The position numbers and the translations under genes are program-made. From contig JACRQG010000048.1 in the NCBI GenBank assembly GCA_016222805.1, positions 62,001 through 126,000 of the forward strand: DNA of 64,000 nt, in the 5' to 3' direction. Below the pieces are notes generated by a model, which saw nothing but the letters and a program-made list of their open reading frames with translations, was not told where the DNA came from and made no database searches. Below, one piece after another: positions 42,659 to 50,257 of the stretch (position 1 is its first letter; every line of letters begins with the position of its first letter). The stretch is from Verrucomicrobiota bacterium. Lineage in GTDB: Bacteria; Verrucomicrobiota; Verrucomicrobiia; Opitutales; Opitutaceae.

Positions 42659-42803
42659 GGCAACAGTTGGACTGGGTCTTCGCCGGGCTGCCCCGCACGG
42701 ATCGGCTGCCCGTTCCGCCGGTCGCAACCGGGGCGAAGCGAAAAAATGGGGTGAGAGAACCTGCCGGCCCGCAGAGGTGCGCCCTCAGGCCGGCAGCAGA
42801 GAA

Positions 42804-42835
42804 GAAAAAAGCCGCCCGACGGTCGGACGGGCGGC
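42804..42835 (-). terminator. Intrinsic terminator after pilin copy 2
   Basis: On the minus strand the stem GCCGCCCG / CGGGCGGC (positions 42828-42835 and 42811-42818) with a 9-base loop is followed by TTTTTT (42805-42810). It sits 30 bases after the stop of the pilin gene at 42865-43218 and so should end that short transcript, letting the first pilin be made in excess over the genes downstream. Confidence 0.8.
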
Positions 42836-42864
42836 TGGAGAAGATTCAACCTGCAGATACGCCG

Positions 42865-43218
42865 TTACGGGGCGTAGGTGATCGTGCGGGCGTTGGCGAT
42901 GCCCGAGATCGTGATCGTGATGCCCTGGGTGTAGAAGCCCGGATAGGACTCGCTCGCCACGGTGTTGAGCGCCTTCACATAGCTCGTCGGCCCAATCAGC
43001 GAGCTCGACGCCGCGAACGTGGCGCCATTCTCAAGGTAGTATTGATCAGCAGCGGCGGCCATCTGGCGGGCATTGTTGAGCACCGCTTTGTCTTGGGAAG
43101 CCACGCGCACCTTCTGGAACGCCGGAATCGCCATGGCGGCCAGGAGGCCGATGATGACGACGACGATCATGATTTCCACCAACGTGAAGCCCTTGCGGGC
43201 GGATTGACTCTTGTTCAT
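42865..43218 (-). CDS. Type IV pilin-like protein (prepilin), copy 2
   Basis: A 117-residue prepilin with basic leader MNKSQSARKG cut before FTLVEIMIVVVIIGLLAAMA; Glu is at mature position 5. The rest (ARQMAAAADQYYLENGATFAAS, then YTQGITITISGIANARTITYAP) is about 83 percent identical by eye to copy 1, with differences concentrated in the middle of the chain (for example SYFLESG against QYYLENG, and VGATNYVRS against IGPTSYVKA). It has no cysteine. It has its own promoter-like region upstream and an intrinsic terminator 30 bases downstream, which suggests strong, separate expression as the main subunit of the pair. Confidence 0.9.
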   Translation of the reverse strand: MNKSQSARKGFTLVEIMIVVVIIGLLAAMAIPAFQKVRVASQDKAVLNNARQMAAAADQYYLENGATFAASSSLIGPTSYVKALNTVASESYPGFYTQGITITISGIANARTITYAP

Positions 43219-43249
43219 GGGATACTTCCAGCAACTAACCGTTTGATGT

Positions 43250-43272
43250 ATTATATTCGCTCAAGAGTGAGC
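43250..43272 (-). promoter_or_regulatory. Pilin promoter -10 box with adjoining palindrome
   Basis: On the minus strand, TATAAT (43250-43255) lies 31 bases upstream of the pilin ATG in an AT-rich patch that stands out from the GC-rich surroundings. GCTCA-CTCT-TGAGC, a 5-bp inverted repeat (43259-43272), covers the spacer just upstream of the -10 box. There is no good -35 box 17 bases upstream (ACCACT), so an activator bound at the palindrome may be needed. No GG-N10-GC sigma-54 site was found. Confidence 0.5.
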
Positions 43273-43408
43273 AGTGGTGTGAACAAATGGCATTTCGTCC
43301 AACCCGGGCAAGGCGAAATCCGGCCGGAATGTACGTACTGCCGCCACGACTACTACCCAACGGGTGGATACACGCCCCCAACCTGTCCCGCCTCCTGACT
43401 CCCCGCTC

Positions 43409-43801
43409 ATGTCGCCCCCTGCCTCACCCTCTTCCGACCCCGTCCCGGCCCGCCCGGCGGCCCGAAACTACCTGGTCACCCAGCTGGACACGGTGCCGGC
43501 GGTCCCGTGCCCGTGCGGGCTCTCGCGACGCGGTTTCGCCACCCCGGACAACCCGCTCGCGACCCTTCACCTCGTCGACATCTCCATCGACGCCAAGACC
43601 CACTACCACAAGAAGATGACTGAAATCTATCTCGTGCTGGAGGGCGAGGGCTTCATCGAACTCGACGGCAACCGGCTTCCTGCCCGACCGATGCTGTCGG
43701 TCATGATCAAGCCGGGCTGCCGCCACCGGCTCGTCGGGCGTTTTCGCATCGTCAATGTCGCGATCCCCGCGTTTGACCCTGCGGACGAGTGGTTCGACTA
43801 G
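43409..43801 (+). CDS. Small cupin domain protein
   Basis: A 130-residue single-domain cupin. ATG 43409 follows a Pro-rich open stretch; the exact start is uncertain, since about 30 residues of Pro/Ala-rich sequence precede the fold. Cupin motif 1 is THYHKKMTEIYLVLEGEGFIELDG (residues about 60-83, His-x-His and Glu metal ligands); motif 2 is PGCRHRLVGRFRIVNVAIP. It probably binds a metal and a small sugar or sugar acid as an isomerase, a mannose-6-phosphate-isomerase-like enzyme or a sensor. It is divergent from the pilin gene and convergent with the Gfo oxidoreductase. Confidence 0.78.
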   Translation: MSPPASPSSDPVPARPAARNYLVTQLDTVPAVPCPCGLSRRGFATPDNPLATLHLVDISIDAKTHYHKKMTEIYLVLEGEGFIELDGNRLPARPMLSVMIKPGCRHRLVGRFRIVNVAIPAFDPADEWFD

Positions 43802-43867
43802 CGTCGCAACCCACGGCGGAGCGGATGAACGCCCCGCCATGGGCTCACTCCCGACCCGAAAAGCGGG

Positions 43868-45037
43868 TCAGTACTTCGGGAACTTCATCCACTTCGCCCC
43901 GGCCTTGCCGCTCTTCACGGTGGTTTCAACGAAGGCCATGCCGGCGAGACCGTCGTCGACGGTTGGGAAGTCGTAGCCTCCCTTGGGCGCCTTGCGGCCC
44001 TCGATGGCATCGGCGATCGCCACCGCGGCACTCCGATAGACATTCGCGAAGGCCTCGATGAAACCCTCCGGGTGCGCGAAGGGGGTGCGGATGGCTCCCT
44101 TGGCCTGGTCAGTATGATACCCGTTGCCCCGGCGGTGGACTTCCTGCGGGGCGTCCGCCTTCTTGAAGATCAGCTCGTTGGGGTTCTCCTGGAACCACTG
44201 GAGCGAGCCCTTGGTGCCGAAGACCCGGATGTTGAGGTTGTTTTCCTCGCCGCTGGAGATCTGGGAGGCGTAGAGGATGCCCTTCACCCCTTGGGACCAG
44301 CGCACGAGGCAGTTGCCATCGTCGTCGAGCAGGCGCCCGGGGATGAAGGTCGAAAGCTCGGCGCAGATCTCCTCGACCTCGAGGCCGGTGATGTAGCGCG
44401 CCAGGTTGTGGGCGTGCGTGCCGATGTCGCCCATGCAGTTGGACACCCCGGAGATGTTCGGGTCCATGCGCCAGTTGGCGATCTTGCTGATCGTGCCCGC
44501 CTCCAAGGCGGTGATGGCGTAACCCTGCGGGTACTCGACGACGATCTTCGTGAGCTTGCCGAGCTTACCGCTTCGCACCCACTCCCGCGCCTCCTTCACC
44601 ATCGGGTATCCGGTGTAGTTGTGCGTGAGGGCGAAGACCTTGCCGGTCCGGCGGACCACCTCGCGGAGCTTGAGGCCTTCCTTGAGCGAGAAGCAGAGCG
44701 GCTTGTCGCACACCACGTGAAATCCGGCCTCCATGAAGGTCTTCGCCACGGCGGCGTGCGTGTTGTTGCGCGTGACGATGGAGACGAAGTCGATGCGCTG
44801 ATCCGGCGGCAGCGCCGCCTCCTTCTGCGCCATCTCCTGGTAGGTGCCGTAGACGCGGGCGGGATCGAGGAAGAGATCGGCGCCGGAGGCCTTGGATTTC
44901 TCCGGATCGGCCGAGAAACAGCCGGCGACGAGATCAATCTCGCCGTCGAGTCGCGCCGCCATGCGGTGGACGGCACCGATGAAGGCACCGCGGCCGCCGC
45001 CGACCATGCCCATGCGAAGCTTGCGATTGAGTTTCAT
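43868..45037 (-). CDS. Gfo/Idh/MocA family oxidoreductase
   Basis: Cytoplasmic NAD(P)-dependent sugar oxidoreductase of 389 residues. The nucleotide fold begins RMGMVGGGRGAFIGAVHRMAAR (8-29). CDKPLCFSLKEG holds the catalytic lysine (near residue 113). The C-terminal half has WRMDPNISGVSNCMGDIGTHAHNLARYI, the family's Asp-x-x-x-His catalytic region (GDIGTHAHN). It is last in a minus-strand run of a TIM-barrel isomerase-like gene and another Gfo gene. Members of this subgroup oxidise or reduce inositols, 3-keto sugars or sugar acids. Which of these applies cannot be read from the sequence. Confidence 0.88.
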   Translation of the reverse strand: MKLNRKLRMGMVGGGRGAFIGAVHRMAARLDGEIDLVAGCFSADPEKSKASGADLFLDPARVYGTYQEMAQKEAALPPDQRIDFVSIVTRNNTHAAVAKTFMEAGFHVVCDKPLCFSLKEGLKLREVVRRTGKVFALTHNYTGYPMVKEAREWVRSGKLGKLTKIVVEYPQGYAITALEAGTISKIANWRMDPNISGVSNCMGDIGTHAHNLARYITGLEVEEICAELSTFIPGRLLDDDGNCLVRWSQGVKGILYASQISSGEENNLNIRVFGTKGSLQWFQENPNELIFKKADAPQEVHRRGNGYHTDQAKGAIRTPFAHPEGFIEAFANVYRSAAVAIADAIEGRKAPKGGYDFPTVDDGLAGMAFVETTVKSGKAGAKWMKFPKY

Positions 45038-45116
45038 AATACGTGTGGAGTCGTGGGGTGAAGGGAAGCGCGCCGCGCCGGGAACGGCGCGGCGCAGGAA
45101 GGGAGGCGCCGGCGGG

Positions 45117-46199
45117 TTACAGCGAAACCGGCCGGCCGGTCGTCGCCGACTTGTAGGCGCCGTCGATGATCTTCATCAACGCCAGGGCCTGATCGGGCGT
45201 GTTGAGCGGCTTTTCCGCGCCCTCGAGCACCCGGACGAAGTTCGCCGCCGAACGCACGCGGCCCATCGTCTCGTCGGGCGACACGATGATGCTGCGGTTC
45301 ACCGGGCGGCCGTTCTCGTGCGCATAGAGTTCGCACGCGTCTTCCGCCGTGTTGTCGAGGCCATCGACGCCGAAGAGACGCCGCACCATCCCGCCGGCCT
45401 TGGTGCCCTGGAAGACCACCGAGACCTCCTCGCGCTTGTTCATCTCCGCCCAGGAGACGCTGAAGGACATCGACTGGCCGGTCTGGAAGGTCACGAAGCC
45501 ATGCGCCGCCGCCTCGACGTCGGTCACTCCCTTGGCCACGTCCGGGATACCCCACGGGCCCTTGAAGGACTTGTCGGTGATCAGATCCGCATAGGTGCGC
45601 GCCAGCACGTGCGCGGGCTCGGGATAACCCATGAAGTACAGGCCGAGGTCGATCATGTGCAGCAGATCAATCAACGGACCGCCGCCGGACAGCGCCTTGG
45701 TGGTGAACCAGCCTCCGAAACCGGGGATGCCGGTCCGGCGAATCCACTTGGCCTGGCAGCTGTTGATCGTGCCGACGACCCCCTGCTTGATGTACTCCAT
45801 CATCGCGTAGCTCTCGGGCCGCGCGCGGTTGTTGAAGTTGAACATCAACGTGCGCTTCGCCTTCTCGGCCGTGGCCTTCATCTGCGTCATTTCGCGGGCG
45901 TTGAGCGCCGGCGGCTTCTCGCAGAACACGTGCTTGCCGGCTTTGAGGGCCTGCAGCGCCAGCGGCGCATGGAACTTGTTCGGCACGATGATCGAGACCG
46001 CGTCGAGTTCCGGCAGAGCGCGCAGCATCTCCGCCACGTCGCTGAAGTGCCGGCCGATTCCGTGTTTGGCCGCGGCCTTTTCCGCCGCCGCCCCGTTGAC
46101 GTCGGCCAGCGCGACGATGTCCGCGCCGGCTTCACGGAAGCCCCTGGCGTGATACGCGGCCATGCCGCCTGCACCGATGATGGCAATTTTGGTACTCAT
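45117..46199 (-). CDS. Gfo/Idh/MocA family oxidoreductase
   Basis: A 360-residue oxidoreductase with nucleotide motif IAIIGAGGMAAYHARGFREAG (5-25), CEKPPALNAREM (catalytic lysine near residue 94) and GGGPLIDLLHMIDLGLYFMG in the catalytic half. It is not a close copy of the neighbour at 43868-45037: spacing and substrate-loop sequences differ (RRTGIPGFGGWFTTK here). The gap to that gene is 79 bases, and a 179-base gap with a long inverted repeat separates it from the upstream TIM-barrel gene. Two different Gfo enzymes in one run often act as an oxidation and a later reduction of the same sugar skeleton. Confidence 0.88.
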   Translation of the reverse strand: MSTKIAIIGAGGMAAYHARGFREAGADIVALADVNGAAAEKAAAKHGIGRHFSDVAEMLRALPELDAVSIIVPNKFHAPLALQALKAGKHVFCEKPPALNAREMTQMKATAEKAKRTLMFNFNNRARPESYAMMEYIKQGVVGTINSCQAKWIRRTGIPGFGGWFTTKALSGGGPLIDLLHMIDLGLYFMGYPEPAHVLARTYADLITDKSFKGPWGIPDVAKGVTDVEAAAHGFVTFQTGQSMSFSVSWAEMNKREEVSVVFQGTKAGGMVRRLFGVDGLDNTAEDACELYAHENGRPVNRSIIVSPDETMGRVRSAANFVRVLEGAEKPLNTPDQALALMKIIDGAYKSATTGRPVSL

Positions 46200-46204
46200 G
46201 AGAA

Positions 46205-46369
46205 GAGGGAGTGAGGGAGTGGGAACTAAGGGAGAGAGCGGAAACGGCCGGGAGGGAAAGGTCGGCTGTGACAGAGGGCAAACCTGCCGTGGCAGGAACG
46301 GGAACGCGCGGGAGCGAAGGCGGCGGGCCGGAAGGCGGATTCCTTCGGCCCCGCCTCCCTCACTCCCTC
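46205..46369. repeat. Inverted repeat with perfect 15-base arms
   Basis: GAGGGAGTGAGGGAG (46205-46219) and its exact complement CTCCCTCACTCCCTC (46355-46369) almost span the 179-base gap between the TIM-barrel gene and the Gfo gene. As RNA it would fold the whole spacer into one long stem-loop directly in front of the Gfo start codon. The arms are purine/pyrimidine runs with internal GGGAGTGA repetition, so slippage is another origin. Confidence 0.55.
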
Positions 46370-46378
46370 ATTCCCGGG

Positions 46379-47413
46379 TCACCGGTCGAACTGGGCGTCG
46401 AACGCAATCGCGCTCGAGGGGAAGTCGACCTTGCGCACGAACGCGGCGGCCTCGGCGGCGCCGTGGAAACGATCCATGCGGCTGTCCTCCCACTCCACGG
46501 AGAGCGGGCCGCGGTAGCCGACGTCGTTCAGGGCGACGATGATGTCCTCGAACTTGATGTCGCCGTGGCCCAGCGAGCGGAAGTCCCAGAACCGGCGCGC
46601 GTCACCGAAGGACACATGTCCGCCGAACACGCCCACGCTGCCGTCGCCATGGCCCCACCACACGTCCTTCATGTGCACGTGATAGATGCGATCGCCGAAC
46701 GTGCGGATGAACTTGACGTAGTCGACCCCCTGGTAGCCCAGGTGCGACGGGTCGTAGTTGAAGCCAAAGCGCTTGTGCCCGCCCACCGCCGCCACCGCCC
46801 GCTGGGCGCTGGCGATGTCGAACGCGATTTCGGTCGGATGCACCTCGAGGGCGAAGTTGACATTGGCCTTCTCGAAGGCCTCGAGGATCGGGCCGAAACG
46901 CTTGGCGAAATCCGCGTAACCGGCATCCCAGTACGCCTGCGACGTCGGCGGAAACGCGTAGATCGAATGCCAGATCGACGAGCCGGTGAAGCCGTTGACC
47001 ACCGCGGGGAAGTCGTCCTTGGACGCGCGGCCCGGCTTGGCGTCGAAGAACGCCCGCGCCGCCTTGGCCGTCAGTGCCAGCTTGCGCGCCGCCCGCTTGC
47101 GCACGCCCTCGGGATCACCATCACCCCAGACATCCGCCGGCAGGATGGACTGGTGCCGCGCATCGATGTTGTCGCACACCGCCTGGCCGACGAGGTGGCT
47201 GGAGATCGCGTAGCAGGTCAGGCCGTGATCCTTGAGCTGCGCCCACTTGTCGTGCACGTACTTCTTGCTGGTGGCGGCGGCATCGACGTCGAAGTGATCG
47301 CCCCAGCAGGCAAGTTCGACACCATCGTAGCCCATCTTCTTGACGAGCGGAGCAAGCTTCTCGAGGGGGAGGTCGGCCCATTGGCCGGTGAACAGGGTGA
47401 CTGGACGGGGCAT
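46379..47413 (-). CDS. TIM-barrel sugar phosphate isomerase/epimerase family protein
   Basis: Xylose-isomerase-like (AP endonuclease 2 fold) protein of 344 residues. ATG 47413 ([37 protein letters not shown]) is chosen over a longer Arg/Pro-rich reading. Metal-ligand regions are [37 protein letters not shown] and SVEWEDS. The [14 protein letters not shown] stretch is typical of the subgroup found with Gfo enzymes in inositol-like and 3-keto-sugar gene sets. It leads a minus-strand run with two Gfo genes and is divergent from another TIM-barrel gene. Likely a cytoplasmic isomerase, epimerase or hydratase of an oxidised sugar. Confidence 0.88.
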   Translation of the reverse strand: MPRPVTLFTGQWADLPLEKLAPLVKKMGYDGVELACWGDHFDVDAAATSKKYVHDKWAQLKDHGLTCYAISSHLVGQAVCDNIDARHQSILPADVWGDGDPEGVRKRAARKLALTAKAARAFFDAKPGRASKDDFPAVVNGFTGSSIWHSIYAFPPTSQAYWDAGYADFAKRFGPILEAFEKANVNFALEVHPTEIAFDIASAQRAVAAVGGHKRFGFNYDPSHLGYQGVDYVKFIRTFGDRIYHVHMKDVWWGHGDGSVGVFGGHVSFGDARRFWDFRSLGHGDIKFEDIIVALNDVGYRGPLSVEWEDSRMDRFHGAAEAAAFVRKVDFPSSAIAFDAQFDR

Positions 47414-47514
47414 GATTGGAGGAGTGAAGAACTTAGGGAATAAACGAACTCCGCGCGGGCGCGAGAAAAAATCCGTGTTTGTCGCCGCCCGATCGCCCTT
47501 CTTAATGCCCCGAA

Positions 47515-48315
47515 ATGCAGCGCTGCTTTTCGAGTCTCGGCTGGCCGGAAGCGACCCTCGATCAACTCCTGGCGCTCGCCGTCCGCCACGGGATTCCGGC
47601 GATCGAAGTGCGCGCGCTTGGCGGTTCGATTGAACTTCCGCCGTACCTCGCGCAGACGTATGGCAACCCGGCCCTCCTTGCCGCCCGTCTGCGGGAGGCG
47701 GCCTGGCCGGTGCGGATCGTGGCGTTCGACGCGGGGATGAAACTCGTGGGTGCCACCGAAGCCGCCCGCGCCGAACTACTGGACCTGGCCCCGTGGGCGG
47801 AGGCCCTGGGGGTACCCTGGCTAAGGGTGTTCGACGGCGGCAAGGCCGCCGATGCCGCCGAAATCGCCGAGGGAGCCTCCACCCTGCACTGGTGGCGCGG
47901 GGAACGCGCGGCCCGCGGCTGGCGGGTCGACCTGATGGTGGAAACGCACGACTCACTCCTCACCGCGGCCGCCCTGGGCCGCCTGCTGGCGGCGGTGCCG
48001 GAGGCCGCCCTCCTGTGGGATTCCCATCACACCTGGCGCAAGGGCGGCGAGGATCCCGTGGTGACGTGGCGCGCCATCCGCCACCGGGTCGTGCATATCC
48101 ACATCAAGGATGGCACAGGAATTCCGAGCGCGCGCCACCCGTTCTCTTATTCGCTCCCGGGTGACGGCGAATTCCCGATCGCTGCGCTGCGGGCGGCCCT
48201 CGCCGCCGACGGCTACCAGGGCCACCTCTGCCTCGAATGGGAGCGCAAGTGGCATCCGTACCTTCCCCCGCTCGAGGACGCCTTGCGCACCGCCGCTGTC
48301 CGCGCCTGGTGGTAG
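47515..48315 (+). CDS. TIM-barrel sugar phosphate isomerase/epimerase family protein
   Basis: A compact 266-residue xylose-isomerase-like protein. It keeps the barrel signposts [53 protein letters not shown] and [11 protein letters not shown], whose acidic and His residues would hold one metal ion. The start at ATG 47515 gives [22 protein letters not shown], a normal first strand. Only 101 bases separate it from the divergent isomerase-like gene. The hydroxyacid dehydrogenase follows 30 bases later on the same strand, so the two are probably co-transcribed. Substrate is unknown. Confidence 0.85.
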   Translation: MQRCFSSLGWPEATLDQLLALAVRHGIPAIEVRALGGSIELPPYLAQTYGNPALLAARLREAAWPVRIVAFDAGMKLVGATEAARAELLDLAPWAEALGVPWLRVFDGGKAADAAEIAEGASTLHWWRGERAARGWRVDLMVETHDSLLTAAALGRLLAAVPEAALLWDSHHTWRKGGEDPVVTWRAIRHRVVHIHIKDGTGIPSARHPFSYSLPGDGEFPIAALRAALAADGYQGHLCLEWERKWHPYLPPLEDALRTAAVRAWW

Positions 48316-48345
48316 ATCCGAACCGCACCGTCCTTTCCTTCCCCC

Positions 48346-49317
48346 ATGCAGCTCACCCTCTGGACCAACATGCTCTTCAAGGAGTCGGACACCCGCCTCC
48401 TCACCGAAGGAGTGAAGCCCCACCGGCTGGTATATTCGCCGGCAGCGTCTGCGGCCGTGCTCGCTGCGGGCCGGCCGGACCCTCTCCTCGCCGAGGCGGA
48501 CGTGGCCTTTGGGCAACCCGACGCCGCCCAATGTCTCGCCCTGCCCCGCCTGCGCTGGGTCGAGGTGACCACCGCCGGCTACACCCGCTACGACACCCCG
48601 GAGTTTCTCGAGGGCTTCCGCGCCCGCGGCGCCGCCTTCACCAACGCCTCCACGGTGTTCGCCGACTCCTGCGCGCAACACGTGCTGGCGATGATGCTCG
48701 CCTTTGGACGGCGGCTGCTGCCCTCCCATCGCGAACAACTCGGCGATCGTTCCTGGCACTACGACGAACGTCGCTACGAGTCGCGGCTGCTGACCGGCCA
48801 GACCGTGCTGCTGCTGGGCTTCGGCGCCATCGGTCGCCGGCTCGCGAGCCTGCTCGCGCCGTTTGAGATGAAGATCCTGGCCGTCCGGCGGCAGGTGCGG
48901 AGCGAGCGCGGCGTGCGGGTCATCCCCGAGGAGCATCTCAGCAGCGCGCTCGGCCAGGCCGATCACGTCGTCAACCTTCTCCCGGACAATGCCTCCACGC
49001 GGAACTACGTGAACGCGCGCCGCCTCGCCTGTTTCAAGCCCGGGGCTCGCTTCTACAACGTCGGCCGCGGCTCCACCGTCGACGAGACGGCGTTGCTCGA
49101 CGCCCTGCGGTCCGGGCGGGTCGGTGAGGCGTACCTCGATGTCTTTGCCACGGAGCCCCTGCCGCCGAACCACCCGTTCTGGGACACCCCGAACTGCTAC
49201 CTCACTCCCCACACCGCCGGCGGCCGGCACGATCAGGATGAGGCGATCGTGCGGCACTTCCTCGACAATCTGGCCGCCTTCACCCGCGGGGAGCCGATGA
49301 TCGACCGCGTGGTGTGA
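48346..49317 (+). CDS. D-2-hydroxyacid dehydrogenase family protein
   Basis: NAD(P)-dependent dehydrogenase of 323 residues. It shows VLLLGFGAIGRRLASLL (nucleotide-binding GxGxxG, about 150-166), and the active-site set Arg in NVGRGSTVDE, Glu in ATEPLPPNHPFWD and His in LTPHTAGGRHD. It would interconvert a 2-keto acid and a D-2-hydroxy acid such as glyoxylate/glycolate or a keto-aldonate. It follows the TIM-barrel gene by 30 bases. With the Gfo and TIM genes next door it suggests handling of an acid formed late in sugar breakdown. Confidence 0.9.
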   Translation: MQLTLWTNMLFKESDTRLLTEGVKPHRLVYSPAASAAVLAAGRPDPLLAEADVAFGQPDAAQCLALPRLRWVEVTTAGYTRYDTPEFLEGFRARGAAFTNASTVFADSCAQHVLAMMLAFGRRLLPSHREQLGDRSWHYDERRYESRLLTGQTVLLLGFGAIGRRLASLLAPFEMKILAVRRQVRSERGVRVIPEEHLSSALGQADHVVNLLPDNASTRNYVNARRLACFKPGARFYNVGRGSTVDETALLDALRSGRVGEAYLDVFATEPLPPNHPFWDTPNCYLTPHTAGGRHDQDEAIVRHFLDNLAAFTRGEPMIDRVV

Positions 49318-49390
49318 GCGGGCGCTCACCGCCCGCGTTGCGCTCCGGCATCCGGCAGGCCCTTCTCCCGGCCGGCAAACGGTAATCCTC

Positions 49391-49418
49391 TTCACCCCGC
49401 CCCGCGGCGCGGGGTGAA
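49391..49418. terminator. Strong dyad between convergent genes
   Basis: TTCACCCCGC (49391-49400) and GCGGGGTGAA (49409-49418) form a perfect 10-bp stem with an 8-base GC loop, located between the dehydrogenase (plus, ends 49317) and the GYF-RDD gene (minus, ends 49451). The outer base pairs leave short A or T runs at both ends, so it may stop transcription from either side. Its core repeats the hairpin at 3377-3396. A smaller palindrome, GTGAGC-GGGC-GCTCAC, overlaps the dehydrogenase stop at 49314-49329. Confidence 0.5.
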
Positions 49419-49450
49419 ACCCGGCGCGGAGCGGAGCGAGCCCGAAACCC

Positions 49451-50185
49451 TCAGGTGCGAACCACGCGGGTACCGGCGATGAGGTCGTGCAGGCAACGCC
49501 GGTCCTGGCGGAAGATGAAGCAATAGTCGACGACCAGGAAGACAAAGCCCAGCGGGAAGGCGAGGTTCAGCAGGAACACAATCGACACCGGCAGCGCAAA
49601 GCGCAGCACCGCCCCGCGCAGGAAGCCCGCCGGCGCTCCCGTGTCGACCCGCACCACCCGCGCCCCGACGAGCAGCTTGCCGAGGTTCTGTCCGCGGACG
49701 CCGATGAGGAGGGCCTGCAGCAGCAGCGCCAAACCCAGCCCCGCCCAGACCCACACCACGCCTTCGGCAAAGCCCGTGAGGTCGAGGTCCTCCATGTGCG
49801 GAATGCCGCCCTTGGCCAGTTGCGGGTTCTTCTCCAGGAGCCCCCGGGCCATCGCCATTGATCCCGGCATGAGGCTGAGGAAATAGATGAAGGCGTTGAA
49901 AAGCGCCGCCCCGGTCCTCGCACCGACCCCGGCCAGTTCCGCCGGGACGGCCACCGGCGTCGTGAAGGTGCCGACCGAGGGCGCGGACGCGGAGACGCCG
50001 GGCAGCGGCGGCGGAGAATCCGGCGCCCCGAACTCCGCGTAGTCGCCCAACCGTCGCCACTCCTCCGACCCCAGCGCCTTGGCCTTCGTCTCCAGGTTCG
50101 CCCGACCGGCTTGGATCCAACCGCGTACCTGCTCCGCCGTGGCCGGGCCATATTCCCGGCCGTCGCCTCCGATGATGAAGAACAT
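49451..50185 (-). CDS. GYF_2-RDD domain membrane protein
   Basis: A 244-residue protein. The first 50 residues (MFFIIGGDGREYGPATAEQVRGWIQAGRANLETKAKALGSEEWRRLGDY) form a GYF_2 domain, a peptide-binding module with the GP-x-x-x-x-x-v-x-x-W-i-x-x-G-r pattern. After a Pro-rich linker an RDD domain (about 85-244) has three hydrophobic segments, with GARTGAALFNAFIYF, RGQNLGKLLVGARVVRVD and DRRCLHDLIAGTRVV. ATG 50185 is chosen because the GYF pattern starts there; the 12 residues upstream look spurious. RDD proteins are inner-membrane proteins of mostly unknown function, some linked to sodium or solute transport. It follows the secreted propeller-like gene by 72 bases. Confidence 0.86.
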   Translation of the reverse strand: MFFIIGGDGREYGPATAEQVRGWIQAGRANLETKAKALGSEEWRRLGDYAEFGAPDSPPPLPGVSASAPSVGTFTTPVAVPAELAGVGARTGAALFNAFIYFLSLMPGSMAMARGLLEKNPQLAKGGIPHMEDLDLTGFAEGVVWVWAGLGLALLLQALLIGVRGQNLGKLLVGARVVRVDTGAPAGFLRGAVLRFALPVSIVFLLNLAFPLGFVFLVVDYCFIFRQDRRCLHDLIAGTRVVRT

Positions 50186-50257
50186 GGCGGCCAACGAAAA
50201 CGTCCACCGCGCGCACGTCAATGGCCGGACCGCCGCCGCGCCCCGTTGGCGCGGCGG

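Noticed and set aside
42865-43218. Sigma-54 promoter for the pilin gene
   Set aside because: I looked for GG-N10-GC spacing upstream of the start and found no acceptable match; a TATAAT-type box fits better.
47414-47956. Upstream extension of the TIM-barrel frame (46379) across the divergent gene
   Set aside because: It overlaps a well-supported plus-strand gene and is low-complexity Arg/Pro sequence. ATG 47413 starts the fold.
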